Source: CAYMRL01 sp964473205
Lineage (GTDB): Bacteria; Deinococcota; Deinococci; Deinococcales; Trueperaceae
Assembly: GCA_964473205.1 (NCBI GenBank)
Contig: CAYYOK010000002.1
Coordinates: 47,373-111,372 of the forward strand
Direction of reading: 5' to 3'
Length of the DNA: 64,000 nt
Made by a program: the position numbers and the translations under genes
The notes under the pieces: model-generated
What the model was told of the DNA's origin: nothing
Databases searched by the model: none
The model's input: the letters and a program-made list of their open reading frames with translations, nothing else
Part shown: piece after piece, positions 43,114 to 52,241 of the stretch
How positions within the stretch are numbered: position 1 is the first letter of the stretch
How the letters are laid out: the number at the start of each line of letters is the position of its first letter

Positions 43114-44233
43114 CATGGTGGGCGGCGGCGAGGGCGCGTTCATCGGCGCGGTGCATCGCCACGCGCTGGCCCTCGACCACCGCTACGCCTTCACCGCCGG
43201 CGCGCTGTCCTCGACGCCCGAGAGGTCGCTGCGCTCCGGCGCCGCGCTGGGGCTGCCCGACGACCGCAACTACCCGACCTGGGAGGCGCTGCTGGAGGGA
43301 GAGCTGGCGCGCCCGGAAGGCGAGCGCGTGGACCTCGTCGTGATCGTCACGCCGAACCACGTGCACTACCCGGTCGCGAAGGCGTTCGTGGAGGCGGGCT
43401 TCCACGTCGCCTGCGACAAGCCGCTGGTGCACACCTCCCAGCAGGCGGACGACCTGGTCGCCGCGGTCGAGCGGGCCGGCACGGTGTTCGCCGTCACCTA
43501 CAACTACACCGGCTACCCGCTGGTGAAGGAGGCGAGGGACCTCGTCGGGAGCGGCGCCATCGGCGCGGTTCGCAAGGTCGTCGTCACCTACCAGCAGGGC
43601 TGGCTGGCGACCGCTGTCGAGCAGCAGGGCGCCAAGCAGGCCGAGTGGCGCACCGATCCCGCGCGCAGCGGCGCGGCGGGCGCGATCGGCGACATCGGCT
43701 CGCATGCCGAGAACCTCGCCGCGACCGTCACCGGGCTGGAGCTCGAGGCGATCTGCGCCGACCTCACGACCTTCGTGCCGGGCAGGCGCTTGGATGACGA
43801 CGGCAATCTGCTGCTGCGCTTCGTGGGCGGGGCGAGGGGCGTGCTGATCGCGTCGCAGGTGGCTGCCGGACACGAGAACGACCTGGAGCTCCAGGTGCAG
43901 GGCGAGAGGGGCTCGCTGAGCTGGCGTCAGGAGGAGCCGAACTGCCTGGTGTACGCGCCGTTGGGGGAGCCGGCGCGGCTGCTGAGGCGCGGCAACCCGT
44001 ACCTGGGCGCCGCCGCGCAGGGCGCCACCCGGCTGCCTTCCGGCCATCCGGAGGCGTTCCTGGAGGCGTTCGCCAACCTCTACGGCGAGGTCGCCGACGC
44101 GATCCACCGGCATGCGGCGGGCGAGGGCCCCGATGGCGACTACCCGAACGTCCGCGACGGCGCGCGCGGCGTGCGCTTCATCGAGAGAACCGTGGCGAGC
44201 GCCGCCAGCAGCGCGAAGTGGACGGCGTTCTAG
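43091..44233 (+). CDS. Gfo/Idh/MocA family oxidoreductase
   Basis: 380 residues. N-terminal Rossmann fold KLRYAMVGGGEGAFIGAVHRHA (the usual GxGxxG is modified to GGGEGA), VVIVTPNHVHYPVAKAFVEAGFHVACDKPLV with the family's (E/D)KP motif, and the substrate domain with GAIGDIGSHAENLA. These enzymes oxidise sugars or inositols with NAD(P). It forms a pair with the sugar isomerase gene upstream; GTG 43091 overlaps the stop of a 24-codon duplicated start. Not linked to the following CopC-type genes. Confidence 0.92.
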   Translation: MTRKLRYAMVGGGEGAFIGAVHRHALALDHRYAFTAGALSSTPERSLRSGAALGLPDDRNYPTWEALLEGELARPEGERVDLVVIVTPNHVHYPVAKAFVEAGFHVACDKPLVHTSQQADDLVAAVERAGTVFAVTYNYTGYPLVKEARDLVGSGAIGAVRKVVVTYQQGWLATAVEQQGAKQAEWRTDPARSGAAGAIGDIGSHAENLAATVTGLELEAICADLTTFVPGRRLDDDGNLLLRFVGGARGVLIASQVAAGHENDLELQVQGERGSLSWRQEEPNCLVYAPLGEPARLLRRGNPYLGAAAQGATRLPSGHPEAFLEAFANLYGEVADAIHRHAAGEGPDGDYPNVRDGARGVRFIERTVASAASSAKWTAF

Positions 44234-44339
44234 TCCGACCGTCTCGCTGTTCACCGCGTGATGGTCCGCGCACGCGGCTTGCCTATACTCATGAGCAAGC
44301 CCAGCCACCACAGCTCTCGACGAACAGGACGTCTTGCCT

Positions 44340-44804
44340 ATGAAAGCTCGCCACCGCTTCGCCCGCCGCCTCGAGCTCGTGTCGGCTCTCTGCCTGCTGC
44401 TCGCCTCGCTGGCCCCTGCCCTCGCTCACGTGACGAAGGACGCCGGCGACGGCGCCTACTCGATCACCCTCGGTTTCGTGGCCGCCCCTCTCTACGCCGG
44501 GCAGGTCGAGCAGGTCGAGATCAGCGTGACCGATGCCGCGGGGGAGCCGGTCGACGGCCTGGCCGCTAGCCTCAGGGCCGTGATCTTGGGGCCCGGGGGT
44601 GCCGAGCTCGAGCTGCCGCTGCGCGCGGTGCGCAATCAGCCGGGACAGTACCTGGTCGACTTCATCCCCACGGTCGCCGGCGTCTACGACGTGAGGATCT
44701 ACGGCTTCGTCGGCGAGTTCGAGTTCGACGAGGTGTTCAGCGGCGTCGACATGGTGCACGCGGATCCGGTCGTCAACGACCCGGCGAGCATCTCGCTGCC
44801 TTGA
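44340..44804 (+). CDS. Secreted YtkA/FixH-like beta-sandwich protein
   Basis: About 154 residues from ATG 44340. Signal peptide LVSALCLLLASLAPALA followed by HVTKDAGDGAYSITLGFVAAPLYAGQVEQVEISVTDAAG, then a small Ig-like domain ending in VYDVRIYGFVGEFEFDEVF. Similar secreted domains accompany copper-handling genes. The stop overlaps the TTG of the CopC-like gene, supporting a copper or metal-related role. TATACT at 44284-44289 is a likely -10, giving a leader of about 45 bases with a weak AGGAC. Confidence 0.7.
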   Translation: MKARHRFARRLELVSALCLLLASLAPALAHVTKDAGDGAYSITLGFVAAPLYAGQVEQVEISVTDAAGEPVDGLAASLRAVILGPGGAELELPLRAVRNQPGQYLVDFIPTVAGVYDVRIYGFVGEFEFDEVFSGVDMVHADPVVNDPASISLP

Positions 44805-45310
44805 GGCGAGCCGCCGCAACGGCATCATCCGTACGCCGGCGCGCCGATCGGTTGGCCGTCGCGGTCGCCGCCGCGCTGCTCGCCTTGGCCTCCCTGTCGA
44901 GAGCCGCGGCCCACGCCGCGCTGCAGTCCAGCGAGCCCGCCTCCGGTGAGGCTGTCGTCGGTCCGGTCACCAGCATCGCGCTCGGCTTCACCGAGGGCGT
45001 GGAGGCGGCGTTCTCGACGTTCAAGCTGTTCCGCCTCGACGCCCAGGTCGACCTCGAGGCCGACAACGCCGAGCTGCGCCTCAACGGTCTGGCAGCGGTG
45101 GTGATCAGCCGTCACCTCGGCAGCCGAGAGTTCGGCGAGGGCCAGGTGGAGGTCGAGCTGCTCGCCGACCCGGCGGACAAGTCCTCCGTCGTGCTGCAGA
45201 CCGCCGAGCCTCTCGCTCCCGGCCACTACGTCGTGATGTGGCGCGTGCTCTCCGCCGACACCCACGTGGTAGACGGGCACTTCGTGTTCACGGTGGTAGT
45301 CGGCGAGTAA
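44801..45310 (+). CDS. CopC domain copper-binding protein
   Basis: 169 residues. A signal segment (LAVAVAAALLALASLSRAAA) precedes HAALQSSEPASGEAVVGPVTSIALGFTEGVE, the CopC opening with the N-terminal His copper ligand after cleavage, and the C-terminal HYVVMWRVLSADTHVVDGHFVFTVV with the D-x-H motif. CopC proteins bind copper in the periplasm or outside the cell. No CopD membrane partner is nearby. TTG start overlaps the previous stop. Confidence 0.88.
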   Translation: MRRAAATASSVRRRADRLAVAVAAALLALASLSRAAAHAALQSSEPASGEAVVGPVTSIALGFTEGVEAAFSTFKLFRLDAQVDLEADNAELRLNGLAAVVISRHLGSREFGEGQVEVELLADPADKSSVVLQTAEPLAPGHYVVMWRVLSADTHVVDGHFVFTVVVGE

Positions 45311-45337
45311 CGGCCGTGGCGGGAGTATCATCCGCTC

Positions 45338-46543
45338 GTGCTCACACCATCCTTCGGTCGTACGTCCCGCGCCTGCCGGGCCGCGGTTGGCGGCAGCAGA
45401 CCGCAGCGCGCGCTCCGGACGGCCCTCGTCGCTCTCGCCTGCCTGCTCGCCGGCACGGCTGCGGCCAGCGCCGGCCGGCTCGGCCCAGGGGACGAGCAAC
45501 TGAGCTCGGGCGAGTACTTCGACAGGGTGACTTTCGTCGGCGCGGCCGGCGACGAGGTGCTGATCGAGCTCAGCTCGACCGAGTTCGACCCGTACCTGAT
45601 CGTCCTCGACCCGGGCGAGAGGGTGCTGGCGCAGGAGGACGACAGCCCCGGCTTGGGCTACGGCGTGCGGCTCAGCGTCACGCTGCCGAGCGGCGGGCAG
45701 TACACCGCGATCGTGACCAGCGCCTTCGCAGGGGAGACGGGCGGTTACCGCCTCACGATCTCGGCGCCCAGCCAGGGCGGCACGACCGCGGCGTCCGGGC
45801 AGCAGCCCGCAACGCCTTCACAGACCTCTCCGCCGACCCCGACGACACCGGCTGTCGGCGCGCAACCCCGCACGGTCACTGGCACGGCGGTCGACACGCA
45901 CGGCCGCCCGATCGCGGGAGCCCGCGTCTGGATCCAGCCTGCGATAACCACCGGCCTCGTCGAGGTCCGCACCGACAACGACGGCCGCTACGTCGCAGAA
46001 GGCCTCATCGACGTGCCCTACAACGCCAAGGCCTGGACCTTCGTCGAGTACAACGGCAGGCGCCTGTGCCTCAGGCTCGGCATGGAGTCGCCGACCGATT
46101 ACGACTCGTTCGTGCCGACTCATGGAGTCGTTCGCAACTTCGTACTGCAGCTCTCGGGGCCGATCGAGGACCTCCGCAGCCTCGACGAGCACTTCGGCGG
46201 CATGCTCCGCGCGATGTACGCGCCGGCGTACTCCTCGACGGGCGGCCGGCTCGAGTTCACGTTCACGCCGGTGGGACCGCTCATCGACGGTACGACCATC
46301 GCGCCGTTCACGCGGACGATCGATCCGCGGCACGGCACGGACGTTCACGGCGTTCCGGTCGGTCCTTATCAGGTCTCGGTCCAGCTGGTGGGGAGCGACG
46401 GCTCGCGGCGCCCCATCCGCGTGAGCCTCAGCGGCTGGGACGACCATGGCCCGTCCGCGCTCATCGAGTGGACCGGCGACGGCTCGTGCGGCAACGGCAG
46501 CGGCTTCGACTGGGCTTACATCTACCTGGAGATTCCAGAGTAG
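45338..46543 (+). CDS. Secreted protein with PPC-like and carboxypeptidase-regulatory-like domains
   Basis: 401 residues, leaderless-type start (TATCAT exactly 6 nt before GTG). Signal peptide LRTALVALACLLAGTAAASA. Residues 45-145 resemble a bacterial pre-peptidase C-terminal domain: GEYFDRVTFVGAAGDEVLIEL, FDPYLIVLDPGERVLAQEDD, GQYTAIVTSAFAGETGGYRL. A Thr/Pro-rich linker leads to a carboxypeptidase-regulatory-like beta domain (GTAVDTHGRPIAGARVWIQP ... TDNDGRYVAEGL) and a final beta-rich region with GNGSGFDWAYIYLEIPE. Probably a surface or secreted binding protein; function unknown. Confidence 0.75.
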   Translation: MLTPSFGRTSRACRAAVGGSRPQRALRTALVALACLLAGTAAASAGRLGPGDEQLSSGEYFDRVTFVGAAGDEVLIELSSTEFDPYLIVLDPGERVLAQEDDSPGLGYGVRLSVTLPSGGQYTAIVTSAFAGETGGYRLTISAPSQGGTTAASGQQPATPSQTSPPTPTTPAVGAQPRTVTGTAVDTHGRPIAGARVWIQPAITTGLVEVRTDNDGRYVAEGLIDVPYNAKAWTFVEYNGRRLCLRLGMESPTDYDSFVPTHGVVRNFVLQLSGPIEDLRSLDEHFGGMLRAMYAPAYSSTGGRLEFTFTPVGPLIDGTTIAPFTRTIDPRHGTDVHGVPVGPYQVSVQLVGSDGSRRPIRVSLSGWDDHGPSALIEWTGDGSCGNGSGFDWAYIYLEIPE

Positions 46544-46551
46544 GAGCGGTC

Positions 46552-46799
46552 TCAGGCCGCGAACCTCTCCAACAGCCGTCTGAAGGTGTTCAGGTTGCGC
46601 GCGGTGGCCGGCACCTTCAGCCGCCTCTCGATCAGCGCGTTGGTCAGCTTCGACGAGTGCGAGTTGCTGCGGTAGCCCATCAGCGCGGCGTTGTCGAGCA
46701 GATGGAGCACGTCGCCGCCGAAGTCGCCATCGGCACCTGGTTGACACCGCCTAGGTTGACCGCTCGCAGGAAGGCGAAGAGCACCGGGGCGGACGTCAT
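46552..46799 (-). pseudogene. DUF1697 family gene with internal deletion
   Basis: The first 25 codons from ATG 46799 read MTSAPVLFAFLRAVNLGGVNQVPMA, the normal DUF1697 start (LRGINVGG then VPMA). Directly afterwards, in another frame, comes DFGGDVLHLLDNAALMGYRSNS, then KLTNALIERRLKVPATARNLNTFRRLLERF and a stop, matching the DUF1697 C-terminus (xPATxRNxxTxxxL). About 100 of the usual 175-180 residues are missing and the frame changes at the junction, so the gene is dead. It lies between two intact genes. Confidence 0.8.
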
Positions 46800-46800
46800 G

Positions 46801-47745
46801 TCACTGACCACCCATGACGATACGCCCCCATACGGCGAAGTGATCGGATAGGTCGAGAGTGCCGGCTCGCAGCGGCACCACGCGGTTCCAGGCCGCTGCC
46901 GGCTCGGCGTGGTCGGCGGAGTAGAGGACGTAGTCGAGCCACTGCTGCTCCTCGTCGGCCCAGGCGTTGCGCTCGGGGTCCCAGGTGTAGCGCAGCGAAC
47001 CGGTGGTGACCGGCCGGACGGCGCTCAGCAGCGCGAGCATCGCCTCCAGCTCGGGTGACTCGGCCACGACGTTGAAGTCCCCCGCGAGGATCACCGGCTC
47101 GCTCGCGGGGATCCGCTGCTCGTCCACGAACGCCTTGAAGAGCGCGAACTGACGCGCCCTGACCTGCTCGACGCGGAAGCCGTTCACCGACTGGGCGTGC
47201 GTGCCGAACACGTGGTAGAGCCTCTCGCCCTTGCGCAGCGCGGCGTAGGAGACGCCCTTGTCGCCGAGGCAGTCGGTGCCGCTGCACGCGTCGTCGAAGG
47301 TCAGCTGCGCCTGCCGCTCGATGGGCCAACGGCTGAGGATCACGATGCCGCCGTCCTGCCTGAGCGGGTTGCCGCGCGCGCCGTCGCGCCCGACGAGGTC
47401 GGTGCGGTACGGGTAGTAGGCGCTCAGCTCCGCCAGCAACGACTCTCGCCACGCGTCCACGAAGAGCTCCTGCAGCACCAGCACGTCGTAGCCGAGCAGG
47501 CTCGGCGCCATCTGCCGCACCCGCTCCGCCTGGCCGGTCGAGGCCACGGCGGCCGGCAGCAGGGCGGCGTTGAAGGTCAGTACGTCGAGGACGTGGTCGC
47601 TGGTGGCGGCCCAAGCCGTGTCGGCAGAGGCGCGGGCGGAGACCTGGGCTGCGGCCTGGGCTGCGGCCTGGGCCGCGACTGGGGCCCAGACCTGGACCGC
47701 GACCGCCGCCAGGAGCGCCGCGGCCAGCCACGGGCGCGTCTTCAT
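46801..47745 (-). CDS. Secreted sphingomyelin phosphodiesterase-like (endonuclease/exonuclease/phosphatase fold)
   Basis: 314 residues. Signal peptide and an Ala/Gln repeat tract (about 25-42), then the EEP fold: LDVLTFNAALLP, VLVLQELFVD (catalytic Glu), GGIVILSRWPIERQAQLTFDDA, KGVSYAALRKG, HVFGTHAQS, VILAGDFNVVAES (Asp-x-Asn) and LSDHFAVWG (final Asp-His). The FDDACSGTDCLGDKGVSYA block matches bacterial sphingomyelinase C and related secreted phospholipases rather than nucleases. In an environmental bacterium it may hydrolyse phospholipids for phosphate or choline. Ends one base from the dead DUF1697 gene. Confidence 0.85.
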   Translation of the reverse strand: MKTRPWLAAALLAAVAVQVWAPVAAQAAAQAAAQVSARASADTAWAATSDHVLDVLTFNAALLPAAVASTGQAERVRQMAPSLLGYDVLVLQELFVDAWRESLLAELSAYYPYRTDLVGRDGARGNPLRQDGGIVILSRWPIERQAQLTFDDACSGTDCLGDKGVSYAALRKGERLYHVFGTHAQSVNGFRVEQVRARQFALFKAFVDEQRIPASEPVILAGDFNVVAESPELEAMLALLSAVRPVTTGSLRYTWDPERNAWADEEQQWLDYVLYSADHAEPAAAWNRVVPLRAGTLDLSDHFAVWGRIVMGGQ

Positions 47746-47803
47746 GCGCCTAGGAACGCGAGCGACGCGCTCATGACCGGTCTGCCGCAGCGCCGCTGGC
47801 CGC

Positions 47804-49078
47804 TCATCTCCGAACGAGCTGCAGGTAGCGCTCGGGATGCGGCATGCCGCTGGCTCTGACCGCCGCCACGAGCCGCTCGACGTCGTAAGGCACGCGCCTG
47901 AGGTGCAGGTTCGGCTGCCCGTCGACGACGTAGAGCAGTGCGTACTCGGCGATGGCCGGCTGCTCCACCCGGCCGTCCAGGCGGTCGAACGCCATGCCGA
48001 CGCTGCCCGGGTTGGCGACGACGGCCCGGCGGTAGCGGCGGGCGAACTGCAGGTGGATGTGGCCGCCGAGGTAGAGGTCGGCCTCGGAGCCCGCGAGGTA
48101 GCTCGCCAGCGCCTCCTCGGACGTGGTTGGGCCGACGTGGTCGTCGTAGCTCAGCGGCGAGCCGTGATAGGCCACCACGCGGCAGCCGCCCACCTCAAGC
48201 GTCACCGATGGCGCGAAGGTCTCGAGCCAGGCGAGGCCCTCGGCCCCGAGCTGGTCGGCTCCCCACCTCTCGGTCTCGAGGTGGTAGCGCGTGGCGTCGG
48301 TCACCTCGGGGAACTGCTCCAGGGTGCGTGGGTTCAGCAGGTAGTCGTCGGTGTTGCCGAGGATGGTGATCGGAGCCAGGGAGCGCAGGAGCTCCACGGC
48401 GGCGGAGGGTTGAGGGCCCATGGCGGCGACGTCGCCGAGGCAGATCACCCCAGCGGCACCGAACCGCCGCATGTCGGCGACGACGGCTTCGAGCGCGACG
48501 AGGTTGCCGTGCACATCCGAGATAACGGCGACCGGACCGCCCTGTGCGCGAGCGGCGCTCGCGCCGGCCAGCTCCTTGACCATCAGCAGCTCGTCGCGCA
48601 CCGCACCAGGGACCTCGAGGCGCTTGTGCCCGCTGGGATCGTGCTCGAAGCCGGCGCGCCGGTAGAAGCGGATCGCGCGCTCGTTGCCCTGCAACACCCA
48701 GAGGACGACGCGTGAGGCTCCACCCGCCAGTAGGTCCCGCTCGGCGGCCAGCCACAGGTCGCGACCCGCGCCGGTCGACCAGGCCGAGGGCGCGACGTAG
48801 AGCGTCCACAGCTCCGAGGTTCCGGGAGCTCTCAGGTAGTCGTCGGTGGGCTGTCCGGCGCTGCAGAAGCCTATGACCTCGTCCTCGGCCACGGCCACCA
48901 GCAGCAGGGCGTGCCCCTGAGCGATGACGCTCTCCCACGTGCGCTGCCTGCTCTCGACCGATAGCCCTGCCAGGAAGTCGGCGGGAAGCAGCCCGCGGTA
49001 GGCGGCGCGCCAGGAGTCGACGTGGACCCTCGCGATGGCCGGGGCGTCTTCGACCGCTGCCGGGCGGATGCGGTGCAC
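47804..49078 (-). CDS. Fusion of a GNAT acetyltransferase and a calcineurin-like metallophosphoesterase
   Basis: 424 residues from GTG 49078, with TAGCCT exactly 6 nt upstream. Residues 1-170 form a GNAT domain (RVHVDSWRAAYRGLLPADFL, ELWTLYVAPSAWSTGAGRDLW acetyl-CoA loop, NERAIRFYRRAGFEHD). Residues 178-400 form an MJ0936/YfcE-like phosphoesterase: AVISDVHGNLVALEAV, VICLGDVAAMGP, ILGNTDD, VVAYHGSP, YLGGHIHLQF, NPGSVGMAFDR, all metal ligands present. No frameshift or stop separates them. Each half is common alone; the fusion suggests a two-step detoxification or regulatory enzyme, but this is a guess. Divergent from the DUF2277 gene. Confidence 0.85.
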   Translation of the reverse strand: MHRIRPAAVEDAPAIARVHVDSWRAAYRGLLPADFLAGLSVESRQRTWESVIAQGHALLLVAVAEDEVIGFCSAGQPTDDYLRAPGTSELWTLYVAPSAWSTGAGRDLWLAAERDLLAGGASRVVLWVLQGNERAIRFYRRAGFEHDPSGHKRLEVPGAVRDELLMVKELAGASAARAQGGPVAVISDVHGNLVALEAVVADMRRFGAAGVICLGDVAAMGPQPSAAVELLRSLAPITILGNTDDYLLNPRTLEQFPEVTDATRYHLETERWGADQLGAEGLAWLETFAPSVTLEVGGCRVVAYHGSPLSYDDHVGPTTSEEALASYLAGSEADLYLGGHIHLQFARRYRRAVVANPGSVGMAFDRLDGRVEQPAIAEYALLYVVDGQPNLHLRRVPYDVERLVAAVRASGMPHPERYLQLVRR

Positions 49079-49144
49079 GCTCCTAGGCTAGCAGCCGCCT
49101 GATGGTCACCGTGGCCTGCTCACGGTGCGGTCTATGCTACCGGC

Positions 49145-49390
49145 ATGTGCAGGAACATCCAGCAGCTGCGAGGCGCGCAGCCGCCCGCTTCCCATGCAGA
49201 GGTTCGCGACGCCGCCTTGCAGTTCGTGCGCAAGGTGAGCGGCTACACCCGGCCTTCGACAGCGAACGAGGCTGTCTTCGAGGCCGCGGTGGACGAGATC
49301 GCCGCGGTGACGCGGAGGCTGCTCGACTCGTTGGTGGTCGGTCCCGGCGCCAAGCCGGTCGAGCTGCGGCAGCGACTGCCGCCTCGCTGA
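49145..49390 (+). CDS. DUF2277 domain protein
   Basis: 81 residues, starting MCRNIQQLRGAQPPAS, the invariant MCRNI(K/R)xL opening of DUF2277, followed by ALQFVRKVSGYTRPS and NEAVFEAAVDEIAAVTRRLLDSL. Function unknown; the conserved Met-Cys-Arg-Asn start is striking and could bind a metal or be processed. TATGCT lies exactly 6 nt before the ATG (leaderless). It may be transcribed with the large regulator gene that begins 20 bases after its stop. Confidence 0.9.
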   Translation: MCRNIQQLRGAQPPASHAEVRDAALQFVRKVSGYTRPSTANEAVFEAAVDEIAAVTRRLLDSLVVGPGAKPVELRQRLPPR

Positions 49391-49409
49391 GCCAGGACCA
49401 GACCTGCGG

Positions 49410-52228
49410 ATGACGATGCCAGCCCAGGCCGCCGCCGCGCGGGTCGCCCCTGCCGCGCGCTCGCGCCTGCATGCGCTCGAGCCGTTCATCACGCGCGAAC
49501 GCCTGCTCGAACGTCTGCCCGACGCGGACGGCTTCGTCCTGTGGCTGAGCGCGCCGTACGGCTACGGCAAGAGCGTGCTGCTGGCTCAGTGGGCAGCGGG
49601 CCTGGAGCTGGGCGGGCGCAGCGTGGTCTGGCTCAGTGCCGAGCGCGAGGACGTGCGGACCGGCATCGCTGTTCAGCTCGCGCTGCCTGCCAGCGCGCCC
49701 TGGCCGCTGCTGCTTGACGAGCTCGCGCGCCGCGACTGCGCCGTCGTCATCGAGGAGGCAGAGGCGGCCGGCGAAGCGCTCGATCTGCTGCTGGGCGGTT
49801 TCGGCGGCCTGGTCGCCCTCGCCAGCCGCGGCGAGCTGGCCAGCCTGGAGCTGCCGCGCCGCCTGACGCTCGGCCGCCTGGTGCGCTTGGCAGAAGCCGA
49901 GATGGCCTTCACTCCTGCCGAGGTGGAGAGGCTCAGCGCGCTGCTGGCGTCGGATGATGCCTCGAGGCGGGAGGAGTCGCACGAGTTGTGGCGCCGCAGC
50001 GGAGGCTGGCCGCTGGCCCTACACTTCGCGCTGCTCAGCGGCGGGGCGCCGGCCCTCGACGCGCTCGCCCGCAACTTGACGGAGGCGCTGCCGGCAGACC
50101 TTCGCGCCGAGCTGCTGCTGATCGCGGCGGTGGGGGAGCTGCCGCGTGACGCCGGGAGTGAGAAGGCCGCGCAGTTGGTCGCGCGCGGCCTCGCTCAAGA
50201 GCTGGCGCAGGGCTACCGGCTCCACCCTCTGGTCAGCGAGGCGCTGCTGGAGCAGCAGCACGCGGCGGCGGCATATCGGGTCAGGGCCGCTCGGGACCGG
50301 CTGCCGTGGCCGCTGTGGACCGGCGCCTTGGCGCGGCTCGGCTTGCGGTCGGAGCTCGCCGAGGCGCTAGAGACGGAAGGCAGCCTCGCCCACGCGCTCG
50401 CTGAGCCGGACGCGTGGCTCGCCTGGCACGCGCTGGCCCCGGGAGGCGGCGCGGCGCGACGGCGGCTGGCGCAGGCGGCGGCGCGCGTGGCCCGCACCGA
50501 CTTCGGTGAGGCGCTGCCCGAGCTCCTCGCGCTGCTGCCAGACGCCAGCCTCGCGGCCGACGATCGCACCATCGTGGCCGCTCGCGCGGTAGCCGCGCTG
50601 GCTGGCGCGCGCAGGATCAAGGACGCCGAGTCCGTCGCGGAGGCGGCCAAGGAGGCCTCGGCAGCGGCGAGCCCCTCCTATGCGTGGACGCTGCGGCACG
50701 CGCTGGCCACGTTGCGCATCCAGGCCGGCGACCTGGTCGAGGCCGAAGCGCGCCTCGCAGNNNNNNNNNNGCAGAGCTCGTCGGCGAGGCGCCGGGCGCT
50801 GGCGTCGACCCGGCTACCAGCCTGTCGGCGGAGTTGCTGCTGCACCTGACCCGCTTCGAGCTGAGCGGCGACCACTACGCCTACCTCGCAGCGCTGCGCA
50901 GCGTGTTGGAGCGGCAGCCCGGGCTCGGCCCGCGGGCCGCCACCACGCTGCATCACAACCTCGGGATCCACCTGCTGGCCGTCGGGGAGGTCGCTGACGC
51001 GCGCGAGCACCTGCTGCGCGCCGCTGCCACCGCCGATCGCAACGCAGGCCTGGTCATCGCTATGGCCTTGGCGTACTTAGGCGGCGACCTGGGGCGCTTC
51101 CCGCAGCTCCTCGCCGAGTCGCGGCTGTGGGAGTACGACATGCTCACGGAGCGCGTCGCGGCCCTGTGGTTGCGGGCGCTGCGCGCCAGGGGAGAGGCCG
51201 CGCTCGGCGCGGAGGTGGCACGTGGCCTGCCCGAGGGGCCGTTCGTGTTGCTGGAGAAGGCCTGGCAGGCCCATGCGGCGGGGGACGCAGCTCTGGCGGC
51301 CGAGAGGCTCGAACGTGCTCTGCCCGCCTGGGAGGCTCAGGGCGCCATCGTGAACCGCGACTTCCGCCAGCACCGCGCCGCGATGTCGTACATCGTGCTC
51401 GGCGGGGAGGAGCGTCTGGACGCGCTGCTCGACCTGTCGCCCCAGCGCGAGCGCCTCCTGCCGCGCCTGCTCGTGCCGCTGTCGGCGCTGCCGCGCCACC
51501 GTCCCGAGCTGAGCGTCCACTACCCGCTCGAGGAGGTGCTCGCCAGCGGCTGGGAGGAGGCCATCCGGCTCCGCCGCGACGAGGTGCCTCCACTGCGCCT
51601 GGAGCTGCTCGGCGGCTTCTCGGTGCGCGTGCTCGGCGAGGAGCTGCGTCTGGGTCGACGCCACCGCGAGCTCCTCACGCTGATCGCCCTGAAGGTGCCG
51701 CGCGCCCGCTGGGTCGAGGAGCTGTGGCCCGAGGTGTCTCCCAAGCGCTCCGAGAACAACCTGCGCGTGCAGCTGCACCTGCTCAGGCGCGAGCTGGCGC
51801 TGCGAGGCGATCAGCGCTACCTGCCCGGCGATGAGCTGGTCGACGCCGAGATGGACTTCGAGCATCTGGCTACAGCGCTAGCGGCTCAGGACGCCGAAGC
51901 CGTGCACCGCCTTTACACCGGCGAGCTGGCGCCCGACATCGACCTGCCCGCCGTGGTTGAAGAGCGCGCCGAGATCGCGCGTCGCGTCGTAGAGGTGCTG
52001 AGACGATCCGCTGCAGCCGCCGAGCCAGAAGTCGCCCACCGGTACCTCAAGCGGGGCCTGGAGGTCGACCCATTCAGCGAAGACCTGTTGCGCGACCTGC
52101 TCGAGGTGCTATTGCGGGCCGGCCGCCGCGGGGCCGCCGAGCGAGCCGCGCGAGAGTTCGCCGACCGGCTCGAGGCCGAGACCGGCTACGGGCTCAGCGG
52201 CCAGATCCTCGAGCTGCTGAAGGGCTAG
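49410..52228 (+). CDS. SARP-type ATPase regulator (ATPase-TPR-winged helix-BTAD), interrupted by an assembly gap
   Basis: About 936 codons in two frames around the ten Ns at 50761-50770; the frame change is explained by the gap's arbitrary length. Order is reversed relative to the regulator at 31.7-34.7 kb: an N-terminal MalT-like ATPase (Walker A LSAPYGYGKSVLLAQW at about 43-58), helical TPR-like middle, then a C-terminal winged helix (LRLELLGGFSVRVLGEELRLGRRHRELLTLIALK core) and BTAD domain (RYLKRGLEVDPFSEDLLRDLLEVLLRAGRRG). The last codons (QILELLKG) are duplicated 1.8 kb downstream beyond the carboxylesterase gene. Target genes unknown. Confidence 0.85.
50761..50770. other. Assembly gap (10 N)
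   Basis: Ten unknown bases inside the second large regulator gene. Confidence 0.99.
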
Positions 52229-52237
52229 AGCCCGAAC
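52192..52237. repeat. 46-bp direct repeat, copy 1 (end of regulator gene)
   Basis: 43 of 46 bases match 53977-54022. On the plus strand it encodes the last codons of the regulator; on the minus strand it also encodes TEFGL-stop, resembling the AVFGL-stop of the membrane protein gene at 54010. The pair flanks the carboxylesterase gene. Confidence 0.9.
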
Positions 52238-52241
52238 TCGG

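Noticed and set aside
47620..47700. Short GC-rich repeats near the start of the phosphodiesterase gene
   Set aside because: They encode the Ala/Gln tract after the signal peptide and are simple in-frame codon repeats, not a mobile or regulatory element.
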